64,000 nucleotides of DNA from Paludibacteraceae bacterium (GTDB taxonomy: Bacteria > Bacteroidota > Bacteroidia > Bacteroidales > Paludibacteraceae): the NCBI GenBank assembly GCA_017551675.1, contig JAFZLC010000001.1:62001-126000 (forward strand), written 5' to 3'. How positions within the stretch are numbered: the first letter of the stretch is position 1; the number at the start of each line of letters is the position of its first letter. The position numbers and the translations under genes are program-made. Positions 18,943 through 27,495 of the stretch are shown here, one piece after another. The notes under the pieces were generated by a model. The model did not search any database and was not told the origin of the DNA. It worked only from the letters and a program-made list of their open reading frames with translations.

Positions 18943-20043
18943 ATGAAAATAGTTGTAATTGGTACAAGAGGAATTCCAAATATAATGGGTGGCGTTGAAA
19001 CTCATTGTGAGGAGTTGTTTCCGCTTGTTGCGAAAAAAGGTTATGACGTGACGGTTATTCGTCGTTCAAAATATACTAAAGATCTTTATACAGAGTGGAA
19101 TGATGTTAAACTAATAGATGTCCCTGCTCCCAAAAAGAAATCATTTGAGACGATAATTCACACATTTCGTGCCATAAATAAAGCGAAGGAAATAGGTGCG
19201 GATGTGTTACATATTCATGCTATTGGGCCTGCAATATTGACTCCTTATGCTAAAATGAGAGGTATGAAGGTGGTCTTTACTCATCATGGACCAGATTATG
19301 ACAGAGTAAAGTGGGGTTTTATTGCAAAAAAAATCTTGAAGTTTGGAGAGCGGATGGGTTGCCGTTATGCCGATGAAGTGATTGTTATCTCTGATGTGAT
19401 AAGGGATCTTATTAAAAAGAAATATAAAAGGACTAAGCATGTACATTTGATTTATAATGGCGTATCTGCTCCTGATTTTGTAGACTATCCGGAATACTTT
19501 TCAGAATTGGGAATTGCTCCTCTGAAATATATCTTGGGAATGTGTCGCTTTGTCCCAGAAAAAAACCTTCATCATCTGATTGATGCTTTTTCTAGATTCA
19601 AACAAAAACATAGTGACAGTTCAATACGGCTGGTTTTGGCGGGTGATGCTGATTTTCGTGATGATTATTATCGGAAGTTGCATCAAATGGCTATGGACAA
19701 TGATGTTGTTTTGACTGGTTTTGTTAAGGGGAAAAGATTACATTCTTTGCTTACTCATGCGAGATGTTTCGTTTTACCTTCTTCTCATGAGGGTTTACCG
19801 ATAGCTTTGTTGGAGGCCATGAGTTACAATCTTCCTGTCATCGTTAGTGATATTCCTGCTAATTTGGAAGTGAATCTTCCAGAGTCTAATTATTTCCATG
19901 TGGGAAATATAAAGCAATTGGTTCAAAAGTTAGAAGAAGTATTGGCAGATTCTTCTGAGTGTAAAGTCCAATATGATATGAGTAGATATCAATGGGAGAG
20001 AATAGCGGAGCAACTATGTTCAATCTACTCTTCACTTAAATAG
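18943..20043 (+). CDS. Glycosyltransferase family 4 (DUF1972-type N-terminus)
   Basis: About 366 residues from ATG 18943 (an upstream in-frame GTG exists but adds an atypical N-terminus). Hallmark VIGTRGIPNIMGGVETHCEE begins the acceptor domain; HIHAIGPAILTPYAK and VFTHHGPDYDRVKWG follow. The donor domain contains GMCRFVPEKNLHHLIDAF and VLPSSHEGLPIALLEAMSYN (E-x7-E). Enzymes of this type commonly add rhamnose, fucose or similar residues in exopolysaccharide assembly. It is the last gene of the polysaccharide locus, preceded by a 250-bp gap with nothing recognisable and followed by a shared terminator hairpin. Confidence 0.9.
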   Translation: MKIVVIGTRGIPNIMGGVETHCEELFPLVAKKGYDVTVIRRSKYTKDLYTEWNDVKLIDVPAPKKKSFETIIHTFRAINKAKEIGADVLHIHAIGPAILTPYAKMRGMKVVFTHHGPDYDRVKWGFIAKKILKFGERMGCRYADEVIVISDVIRDLIKKKYKRTKHVHLIYNGVSAPDFVDYPEYFSELGIAPLKYILGMCRFVPEKNLHHLIDAFSRFKQKHSDSSIRLVLAGDADFRDDYYRKLHQMAMDNDVVLTGFVKGKRLHSLLTHARCFVLPSSHEGLPIALLEAMSYNLPVIVSDIPANLEVNLPESNYFHVGNIKQLVQKLEEVLADSSECKVQYDMSRYQWERIAEQLCSIYSSLK

Positions 20044-20118
20044 TTGTCTGTGTAATTCGAGAACATTTTCATTATTTGATGAATAAACTTTGCTAAATTT
20101 TTTTTCGATGATAAAACA

Positions 20119-20150
20119 AGGGCTGAATCTCATTTCTGAAGTTCAGCCCT
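20119..20150. terminator. Bidirectional terminator between GT4 (+) and C69 dipeptidase (-)
   Basis: Perfect 9-bp inverted repeat AGGGCTGAA / TTCAGCCCT with a 14-nt loop, flanked by A-rich sequence on the left and T-rich sequence on the right, between two convergent genes. Confidence 0.7.
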
Positions 20151-20183
20151 TTCTCTTTGTCGTTTATATCTGTTATTCCCTTT

Positions 20184-21842
20184 TTATTCTCCCTTCATCT
20201 CATACTTGTCCCCCGTCTCTTTTATAATATCACGATAGAACTTGTCTGAATAACCTGGCGTTTGTATGTCTTCAGGTACGCCCCAGCCGTTGTCGATGAA
20301 TTTGCCGTTTCGTTCCCGTTTGATGTTTCCATCTGTATACTTGACCATTAGGAAGGCTCCTAACGCTTTCCATTGCTCCATCATCAGGTTGGCTTGGTTC
20401 TCGGAATACTCTGTGAGGAATCGGGTGGCGTACTCTGGCGATTTCTTGTATAATGATTGTGCAGCTTCTTCCACTACCTGTAAATTGTCTTCCAATTTCT
20501 GCTCGAAATCTGCTTGCACCTTTTGTATGTCGGGCGCTACATATTTATATTTGGCATAGGCCATGCTCGATACCCAGTTAAAAACCCAGTAGGCTGCATC
20601 CCATGAGAATTTTAGCAAACTTCCATTTCCTTCTCTAAAACAGAATGGAACTTGATTTGTGCCACAATAGATTGGTACATATACGGTAAAGGTGGCATCA
20701 TCCACGCCAAACCATAATACACCTCCTAATTTATCGGGAAGCCAATTACGCATCTGCGCGATGAATGAAAAGGCGTTTTTAGGACTTGCAATGGGATTCT
20801 CGTTGAAGTATTTTTTCCCATCCATCTCCCATGTACGTGGCTCGTATCGATATTCGGCTCCGAATGGCTCGGATCCAGGGTCGTTGGCCAGCGAGAGTGG
20901 GGAGTTCTCAAAGTGATCTCTCATCAGATTCTTCAGTTGTAATAGCGAAACGTTCTCGTCGGGTCTTATCCATAATGGTAAGGGTTCGTCCGATTTGCCT
21001 AATATATAATCAATGTATTTGGCACTCTCCTTGTTGATGTTTTTGTAGATGGTCCATACTCTGGAGTCACAAAAACGTCGTGCATTGAATGACATTGGAT
21101 CGTATGCGTCGGAAAAACTGAAATCTTTGTTTCTGCCATCGAAATATCCTTTCTCCTTGGCAAATGATATCACATCTTTTGAATAGCGACAGTTTAATCT
21201 GTCATTTAAAGGGAACGTGGTGATGCGTGAATGATTGGCATGCACACAGATACAATTATCAGGCACTTTTAGAGCCACCCATACTGCTCCTTTGACGTCA
21301 GGCCCCTTACCAATCATCTCCATCAGCCATATCTCATTAGGATCAGCGATAGAGAAGGTTTCTCCTGAACTGCAATAACCATACTTCGCTACCAAGTCGG
21401 TCATCACTTGTATGGCTTCCTGTGCCGTTTTCGAACGTTGAAGTGTTATGTATATCAAATTACCATAATCCAAGACGCCCGTAGTATCAATCAACTCTTT
21501 TCTTCCTCCAAAAGTGGATTCTGTTATACAAACTTGATGCTCATTGATGTTTCCTAATACAGCATAGGTGGATGCTACTTGGTCTATTTTGCCCTGATAT
21601 TTATGAGTGTCCCATCCGTAAATCTTTGTTTGTGTGTATTTTGAATAAGAACTTTCCGGATAAAAAGACAATTCACCATACAGATAATAGGAGTCGGCTG
21701 AGTAGGTGCAGAATGTGGATCCGTCAGTTGAGGCATCTTTCCCTACTATAATGTTGGTTCCTGCAAATGAGGGTGCATTGAACAAGAGGTATAGGGTAAT
21801 ACAACTTGTTACTTTTTTCAAGAGAGAAATACGATGATTCAT
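20184..21842 (-). CDS. C69 family (PepD-like) dipeptidase, exported
   Basis: 552 residues with a signal peptide (about 1-27). The mature N-terminus reads GTNIIVGKDASTDGSTFC, matching the C69 start CTxxIVGKxASxDGS except that the first residue, the Ntn-hydrolase nucleophile Cys in most members, is Gly. A Cys does occur later, in STFCTYSADSYY. Other family features are present: YGYCSSGETFSIADPNEIWL and WVALKVPDNCICVHANHSRI. The family cleaves dipeptides, here probably in the periplasm. Either the nucleophile is the later Cys or the enzyme is inactive. The gene is alone on its strand, convergent with the GT4. Confidence 0.85.
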   Translation of the reverse strand: MNHRISLLKKVTSCITLYLLFNAPSFAGTNIIVGKDASTDGSTFCTYSADSYYLYGELSFYPESSYSKYTQTKIYGWDTHKYQGKIDQVASTYAVLGNINEHQVCITESTFGGRKELIDTTGVLDYGNLIYITLQRSKTAQEAIQVMTDLVAKYGYCSSGETFSIADPNEIWLMEMIGKGPDVKGAVWVALKVPDNCICVHANHSRITTFPLNDRLNCRYSKDVISFAKEKGYFDGRNKDFSFSDAYDPMSFNARRFCDSRVWTIYKNINKESAKYIDYILGKSDEPLPLWIRPDENVSLLQLKNLMRDHFENSPLSLANDPGSEPFGAEYRYEPRTWEMDGKKYFNENPIASPKNAFSFIAQMRNWLPDKLGGVLWFGVDDATFTVYVPIYCGTNQVPFCFREGNGSLLKFSWDAAYWVFNWVSSMAYAKYKYVAPDIQKVQADFEQKLEDNLQVVEEAAQSLYKKSPEYATRFLTEYSENQANLMMEQWKALGAFLMVKYTDGNIKRERNGKFIDNGWGVPEDIQTPGYSDKFYRDIIKETGDKYEMKGE

Positions 21843-21968
21843 GTTTGTCAGATTTTATCTTTTAACGTGGATTTCGTCAATTCATATTGCTCCAAAAAGC
21901 GTTGAAAAGTTCATTAACCCACAAATATACAATTCATTTTTAAAATGGTGAATTTATAGGAGTCACCT

Positions 21969-23675
21969 TTACCAATATATCTGTTTTGAATACTCTTTCA
22001 CATTGCCACAGTAATCTTTGACAACAAGTTTAAGTGTATGATTGCTAAACTCTTTCACCATCTTTTTGTCTAACCAGTAGGTGATTTGCTGTGTCTTTGA
22101 ATCGTATTCGAATAAGATCCATTTATCGTCGATATAGGCATCATAAGAGGCAATGCCTGATTGAGTATCATAAATTTTCAGACGGATATAAGGGGCATTC
22201 CGCAACTTGTTGGTGTGTACGGGTGCGATTACTGGTGGGGTTACGTCGGTTGCCACTGCAAAGCGTCCAAACGTGTTGGTTTTACCCACAAGTATTCCGT
22301 TAACATAGGTGCCTCCTGCTGATCCGGACTGTACGTTCAAATCATTAAGTTTGGCAATGTAATACTTCGATTTGTCTTCGATGGTATCGTGTTCTATTTT
22401 GATGGAGATGTCGCAGAAGACATGCAACGGATCGATCTTACTTCCAATCGAGTAGATATTAGAAAGGAATTTGGCGGAAGAATCGCATGTGAATCTGTGT
22501 TCCACATCTTCATACAATGCGTTTTGCGGAAATTGCATAGCAAATGAGCCCTTATCAAATAAAACACTCTCGCCACATTTGATAAATTGATCATCAGGTA
22601 ATTTTATGGGTTGATAGTCAGTTTTCTTACCTGTGATGACAAATTCGATTTGGTCTTTGTTACCAAAGTCATCTTCCACTTCGTATCTGAATTTGTATTC
22701 TTTTTCTTTGTTGATGGTGAAGGTCCCTTTGGGTTGTTCCACTTGGAAGACAATAGGGGAGTTGGTGTTTTTAAACGATTTCATGAAGAATTCGCGAGAT
22801 GTTGCCCATTGCTTGTAGTCGATGAAACTGTTGGAACCTCTGGTGTCTTTAAATAGGAAACTGTCTATGGTTATGTCGGATATTAGTTTGTCTTCAGCAT
22901 ATAGTCTGAGGTGTCGAGGCGTATAGGTGAAGCTTGTCCCTGTCATATAGTCGCTTGCCTTAACGGAAAATCCTAGTTTTCCCCAGCCGTAGAGTCCATC
23001 GCCGACTTGTACTTTTCGTGATCGGTCTTTGTCAACGATGACTTTGCATTTCTGTTCTGCTTGGTCGTTGATACTTCCTTTCCCGTTTAACCCATAGATT
23101 TTTATTCCGTAAATCTTTGGCTCTTTGTCGTCGGCTATGTTGTATGGGTTGTTTTTCAATAAAAAAGGATTTCTCATAATACCAGTTGCAGTTTCTCTGA
23201 TTTCGAAATGCACATGAGGTCCGCCAGAGGCACCTGTATTACCAGATATAGCAAACAGTTCGCCTTTTTTTACTGTGTATTGAGCTGAATCAAGTATCAA
23301 TTCCACTTCATATTTGTGTTCGCCATATTGTTTTGCTTTTAATAAGGAATCCAATTTGGGAACGAAACCGTTTAGGTGTCCATATACAGAGGTGTAACCG
23401 TTTGGATGGTTGATGTAGGCGCATTTGCCATAGCCGGTTCTTGAGATGGATATTTTAGCCACGTATCCGTCGTCGATGGAATAGACGTGTTTGTTCTCTT
23501 CTCCGTTCGTTCTTAAATCTAATCCTCCATGAAAATGATTGCGTCTCATCTCTGCAAAGCTACCACTCAGGGTGGTTTCAAAATCAAGCGGTGACGCAAT
23601 TTCCCACTGTTTCAACTGAGCCATCAAACATTGGATAAAGAAAATTCCAATAATGACTGAAAAAATTTTTTTCAT
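21969..23675 (-). CDS. M23 family metalloendopeptidase (LytM-like), exported
   Basis: 568 residues, signal peptide 1-19 (ending LMAQ). The LytM domain lies near the N-terminus, residues about 45-170, with the zinc motifs HFHGGLD (HxxxD) and HVHFEIR (HxH), plus YSIDDGYVAKI, YGHLNGFVP and KKGELFAISGNTGASGGP. About 390 residues follow that look like beta-sandwich domains, an arrangement common in Bacteroidota M23 proteins. Predicted to cut peptidoglycan cross-links or stem peptides in the periplasm. Its start lies about 385 bp from the divergent DUF1573 gene. Confidence 0.9.
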   Translation of the reverse strand: MKKIFSVIIGIFFIQCLMAQLKQWEIASPLDFETTLSGSFAEMRRNHFHGGLDLRTNGEENKHVYSIDDGYVAKISISRTGYGKCAYINHPNGYTSVYGHLNGFVPKLDSLLKAKQYGEHKYEVELILDSAQYTVKKGELFAISGNTGASGGPHVHFEIRETATGIMRNPFLLKNNPYNIADDKEPKIYGIKIYGLNGKGSINDQAEQKCKVIVDKDRSRKVQVGDGLYGWGKLGFSVKASDYMTGTSFTYTPRHLRLYAEDKLISDITIDSFLFKDTRGSNSFIDYKQWATSREFFMKSFKNTNSPIVFQVEQPKGTFTINKEKEYKFRYEVEDDFGNKDQIEFVITGKKTDYQPIKLPDDQFIKCGESVLFDKGSFAMQFPQNALYEDVEHRFTCDSSAKFLSNIYSIGSKIDPLHVFCDISIKIEHDTIEDKSKYYIAKLNDLNVQSGSAGGTYVNGILVGKTNTFGRFAVATDVTPPVIAPVHTNKLRNAPYIRLKIYDTQSGIASYDAYIDDKWILFEYDSKTQQITYWLDKKMVKEFSNHTLKLVVKDYCGNVKEYSKQIYW

Positions 23676-24061
23676 TCTAACTAAACTAGGATAAATGTGG
23701 ATTCCTAAAAATCTTTATTATGGCTTCAAAATTACCAAAAAAGAGGCAAATGAGAAAGGGAGAAACACCCTGAATGAATGTTTTTCTTCCACTTTTAAAT
23801 TTTATTAAGGATTTAGTTGAAACAAATCTTCTTTTGAGTTGTTTTTTTTATAAATTTGCATTCCGTAATGCCGATGAAGTAGAGCATTATGAAAGGGAGT
23901 TCTTTTTTGATGATGATGTGATGAGAGGATGAATTGGATGATGACATGTGGTGATGAGAGAAGTGGAGTTGATGAGCTATAGGGGAAAAGAACTATGTTA
24001 TTTTGAAGAATGAAGAGAATTCTTTATTTAAATGGTGATAATTAATAATAATTTAATTGAT
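23676..24061. other. Divergent intergenic region between M23 (-) and DUF1573 (+) genes
   Basis: 386 bp with no coding frame. A -7-like box TAAATTTG lies at 23851-23858 on +, about 200 bp before the DUF1573 start, without a well-spaced TTTG partner. From 23907 to 23977 the sequence is almost C-free and rich in GATG/GATGA units, giving an unusual purine-rich leader if transcription starts at the box. Confidence 0.45.
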
Positions 24062-25126
24062 ATGAAGAAAGTATTTATGTCAATGCTGATGTTGTTAGCG
24101 GGTATAGTAGCAACATTTGCTGAGGATCTTCCAGAGATCACTTTTGAAACAATTACACATGATTTTGGTACTTTCCCAGAAGAGAATGGTAAGGTTTCAT
24201 GCGTGTTTGAATTTACCAATACAGGAAAGGCTGATTTGGTATTGCAGAAAGTACGTGCATCTTGCGGATGTACAACTCCAGAGTGGACTAAAGAGCCAGT
24301 TAAACCAGGAGAAAAAGGTACTGTGAAAGCTACTTATAACGCATCTGGTCGTCCTGGAGCATTTTCTAAAACGATTACAGTTACAACCAATGCAGGAGAA
24401 AAACGTTTGTCTATCAAGGGTGAAGTTATCCCTAAGGCACAAAAGGTAGAGGACAAATATCCTCACGACTTTGATGGCTTCCGTATGTTGAAGAAGAACG
24501 TTTATTTCAACACTGTGTTTAATCCAGATACTAAGGTAGAAAAGATAGAGGTAATTAACAACGGAACAAAAGATGTGAAAGTAACTTTCCAAGATGCTCC
24601 TAAGTTTGTTGCTATTTCTTCTCCTGCAATTCTTAAACCAGGTGAGAAAGGTGAGGTTATCTTTACAATTAAGACTAAAGATTCTGATGTTTGGGGCGCA
24701 TTCAAAGAGACTGCTGTTGTCGTAGTAAACGGTAAGGCATTCCCTGAGAATCCAATCACAATGTTTGGTACAGTTGCAGAGAACTTCTCAAACTTGTCTG
24801 CAGAGGAAAAAGCCAATGCTCCTGTATTGACTTTGGGTAATGCAGTTAGCTTGGGTAAGATTAAGACTACTACTGCTAAGACTTATGAAATCAGTGTTAA
24901 GAATGACGGTAAATCTCCATTGATCATCCGCGCAATCAACATCGATTCTAAAAATATTACAGCAACTCTTCCTGCTAAGATTAAACCAGGTAAGACAGGT
25001 GCTATCCGTATTAAGGTTAATGGTGCTGGACTTAAAGTTGGTAAGTTCACTCAACGTATGACTGTTACTACTAATGATCCTAACAGAAGTACTTACATCG
25101 TTAACTTGAATGGTGAAGTAGAATAA
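24062..25126 (+). CDS. Exported DUF1573 (Ig-like) protein
   Basis: 354 residues from ATG 24062. Signal peptide MKKVFMSMLMLLAGIVATFA, then a DUF1573 domain (about 25-125) with HDFGTFPEENGKVSCVFEF and the characteristic cysteine triplet region ASCGCTTPEW. Two further beta-sandwich domains follow, ending NDPNRSTYIVNLNGEVE. DUF1573 proteins are periplasmic or outer-membrane-associated in Bacteroidota; function is unknown. It heads a group with a TlpA-like protein, a CcdA-like membrane protein and a second DUF1573 protein, which suggests that the SCGC cysteines take part in envelope thiol chemistry. A strong hairpin follows its stop. Confidence 0.85.
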   Translation: MKKVFMSMLMLLAGIVATFAEDLPEITFETITHDFGTFPEENGKVSCVFEFTNTGKADLVLQKVRASCGCTTPEWTKEPVKPGEKGTVKATYNASGRPGAFSKTITVTTNAGEKRLSIKGEVIPKAQKVEDKYPHDFDGFRMLKKNVYFNTVFNPDTKVEKIEVINNGTKDVKVTFQDAPKFVAISSPAILKPGEKGEVIFTIKTKDSDVWGAFKETAVVVVNGKAFPENPITMFGTVAENFSNLSAEEKANAPVLTLGNAVSLGKIKTTTAKTYEISVKNDGKSPLIIRAINIDSKNITATLPAKIKPGKTGAIRIKVNGAGLKVGKFTQRMTVTTNDPNRSTYIVNLNGEVE

Positions 25127-25144
25127 TTCTGATTTGAAATATTT

Positions 25145-25175
25145 GAAACGGCTGGCCACAATAGTCAGCCGTTTC
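25145..25175 (+). terminator. Terminator or attenuator hairpin after DUF1573 gene
   Basis: Perfect 10-bp stem GAAACGGCTG / CAGCCGTTTC with an 11-nt loop, 18 bp after the stop codon and only 8 bp before the next start (25184). It may end the first transcript or partly limit read-through into the TlpA-like gene. Confidence 0.65.
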
Positions 25176-25183
25176 TATTCTGT

Positions 25184-26296
25184 ATGAGTATGTTACGTCA
25201 TTGTAAAAATGTATTGTTATTGGTTGTCCTGCTGCTGGCATTCTCTTCTTGCCATTGGCGGGATACGTATACGATACACGGTAAGTTGCGATGCGTTCGT
25301 GCTAATACAGCTTATATGATGGAACTAGACCAGATGGGTAACCCTTATGTTGTTGATAGTGTTCCTATCTTCTCTGGAGAGTTTCGTTTTCGGGGTCATG
25401 TGGACTACCCAACCATGCGATTTATTCGTATTGGTACGCGTCCACCATTCGATCTGTTTGTCGAAAACAGCCAAATAACCATCACAGGTTCGCTTCTCTT
25501 GCCTGAAGAGATAAAGGTGGAGGGTTCCCACTCTCACAATGATTTTTGTTATCTTTCAAAAGAACAAGCGAAAATCTCTCAAAAACAAAATACTGCATTG
25601 GTCCACCTGACAAATGCACAAAAGGAAAAGAAACAGAAAGAGGTAAGACGTTATAACAAAATCTATTCCTCATATCCTGATTCATTACTGATGCTTACTA
25701 AGAAATTCGTCGCAAATAATCCAACCTCTGTTGGTGCGGCTTATTTTGTTTGTTCGTTGACTCAGTCATACGATATCAAACGAATGGAGGATATTATTCC
25801 TCTTTTTGACGCTTCCATTCAAGATGCGCCCTATGTAAGATATCTAAATGAGGAACTGGCACTGAACAAGAAGATCGTGTCGGGTATGAAGGCTCCCGAT
25901 TTCTCTTTGCCCACTTTCTTGGGCGATTCGGTCTCATTGTCGAACTATTCAGGTAAATATTTGTTTTTGGATTTCGGCGCTTCATGGTGTGATAAAACAA
26001 AGACGAGAGTTGCCCGATTGAAGAAAATATACAACGAGTTTGATGGTCAGAACTTTGATATTCTATCCATCTCCTTGGATGAAGATAAAAAAGAGTGGAA
26101 GGAGTATGTGGAAAGTTTAGGCGTTTTGCCATGGAAACTGGCTTGCGATTTTAAATATTGGTCTAGTCCTGTTTCCAAATATTATAGGGTTCAATCCATT
26201 CCGTATGGGGTCCTTATTTCCCCAAATGGTAATATCTTGTTGATTAATCCTAAATTAGATGTATTGGAATCTTACTTAAAGAAAAAATTGAAATAA
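25184..26296 (+). CDS. TlpA-like thioredoxin-fold lipoprotein with a single active-site Cys
   Basis: 370 residues. The N-terminus is hydrophobic and ends in FSSC (Cys23), fitting a lipoprotein. Residues about 27-90 look like DUF4369 (TIHGKL, VDSVPIFSGEFRFRG), a middle helical part follows, and a TlpA/thioredoxin domain starts near 225 (MKAPDFSLPTFLGDSVSLSN). The active site reads WCDKTKT, so Cys269 is present but the partner Cys of WCxxC is Thr. Such a protein could form mixed disulfides but not do the usual dithiol reaction alone. Its stop overlaps the start of the CcdA-like gene (TAATG), implying translational coupling. Confidence 0.8.
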   Translation: MSMLRHCKNVLLLVVLLLAFSSCHWRDTYTIHGKLRCVRANTAYMMELDQMGNPYVVDSVPIFSGEFRFRGHVDYPTMRFIRIGTRPPFDLFVENSQITITGSLLLPEEIKVEGSHSHNDFCYLSKEQAKISQKQNTALVHLTNAQKEKKQKEVRRYNKIYSSYPDSLLMLTKKFVANNPTSVGAAYFVCSLTQSYDIKRMEDIIPLFDASIQDAPYVRYLNEELALNKKIVSGMKAPDFSLPTFLGDSVSLSNYSGKYLFLDFGASWCDKTKTRVARLKKIYNEFDGQNFDILSISLDEDKKEWKEYVESLGVLPWKLACDFKYWSSPVSKYYRVQSIPYGVLISPNGNILLINPKLDVLESYLKKKLK

Positions 26297-26991
26297 TGGG
26301 TATACTTAATTGGATAATGGAAGGTAATGTGCCTTTTATAGCTGTGATCCTTCTTGGTGTTGTTGTCTCTGTTTGTCCTTGCACAATTGCGGCAAATGTA
26401 TCCGCACTATCTTGTATGTTACGACAGAATAAAGACTCATTTTTTTCTTTGTCTGCGGCTTATATTATTGCCAGAACAGTAATTTATACGTTGGTGGGTG
26501 TTCTCCTTATTTTGTTTGTGGGGAAAATAGAGTTTACTGCCAATGCTCAGTTGTGGATTGGTAGAGTGGCAGGCCCACTGTTTATCTTAATCGGTTTGTT
26601 TATGTTGGATGTTATCCATATACATGGATTGGAAAATAAATGCATTTTATGGATGAATCGTATTTTTAGTGAAAAATACTCTTTGTGGAGTGCATTCCTT
26701 CTGGGACTTGTCCTTGCGTTTGCCTTCTGTCCGTATAGCTCTGCTATCTATTTCGGATTGATGTTGCCCATGTCTTGTGCCTCTGAGTGGGGTGTTTTGT
26801 TCCCACTTCTCTTTTCCATAGGCGCTGCTGTGCCTCTCATCTTTATTGCATGGGTTATGTTTAAAGGTATGGAGTCTAAACTTGATGTGTGGAATAAATT
26901 CCAACATTTTGAATATTGGTTCCGTAAAATCATCGCTGTTATCTTTATTATTACGGGACTGCTTTTCGTTTGGGAATATTTTCTTGATTAA
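26296..26991 (+). CDS. CcdA/DsbD-like membrane protein
   Basis: 231 residues with six predicted membrane helices. Cys27 and Cys29 in VVSVCPCTIAANVSALS (first half) and Cys145 in FAFCPYSSAIYF (second half) match the paired cysteines of the CcdA/DsbD transmembrane family, which carries reducing equivalents from cytoplasmic thioredoxin across the inner membrane. Similar proteins are sometimes annotated as arsenical or heavy-metal permeases. Direct coupling to the upstream TlpA-like gene argues for a thiol-redox relay to periplasmic proteins. Confidence 0.8.
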   Translation: MGILNWIMEGNVPFIAVILLGVVVSVCPCTIAANVSALSCMLRQNKDSFFSLSAAYIIARTVIYTLVGVLLILFVGKIEFTANAQLWIGRVAGPLFILIGLFMLDVIHIHGLENKCILWMNRIFSEKYSLWSAFLLGLVLAFAFCPYSSAIYFGLMLPMSCASEWGVLFPLLFSIGAAVPLIFIAWVMFKGMESKLDVWNKFQHFEYWFRKIIAVIFIITGLLFVWEYFLD

Positions 26992-27059
26992 ATTAGGCTG
27001 TTTGTATCTTTATTTTCATATATTTGAGGAGGAATCCTATATATTGACAAACTAAAAAA

Positions 27060-27440
27060 ATGAATATGAGAAAAATAGTTACTTTGATATTTTTGTCGGC
27101 TTTCTCTTGCTCTTTGTTCGCAGCTGACAAAGCTAAAATAGTGTTTCAAGAGACCGAGTATGTTATGACCGATAGTTATTTGGGACAGACGTCCGAACAT
27201 GTCTTTGTCTTTAAAAATGAGGGAACGGCTCCTTTGGTGGTGACCAATGCAGTGCCTTCTTGCGGATGTGTTTCTCCTACGTGGACTAAAACGCCGGTGG
27301 CTCCAGGTGATACAGGATCTGTTCATGTATATTACACTGGAAAAGTGAGTGGCGCATTTCACAAAACAATCAAGGTGTATTCTAATTCGGTAGGTAAAAA
27401 GCCTAACTTGCAGATATCTGGGGAGACAAAAAAGAAATAG
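27060..27440 (+). CDS. Small exported DUF1573 protein
   Basis: 126 residues with a signal peptide (about 1-21, ending SLFAA) and one DUF1573 domain carrying AVPSCGCVSPTWTKTPV, the same SCGC element as in the larger protein at 24062. It lies 68 bp after the CcdA-like gene and probably ends this transcript. A single-domain partner of the redox group; function unknown. Confidence 0.82.
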   Translation: MNMRKIVTLIFLSAFSCSLFAADKAKIVFQETEYVMTDSYLGQTSEHVFVFKNEGTAPLVVTNAVPSCGCVSPTWTKTPVAPGDTGSVHVYYTGKVSGAFHKTIKVYSNSVGKKPNLQISGETKKK

Positions 27441-27495
27441 GATGTTTATGCGGAATATCGTATAAAAATCACCGAGAAGATAACAGGGGAAATTG

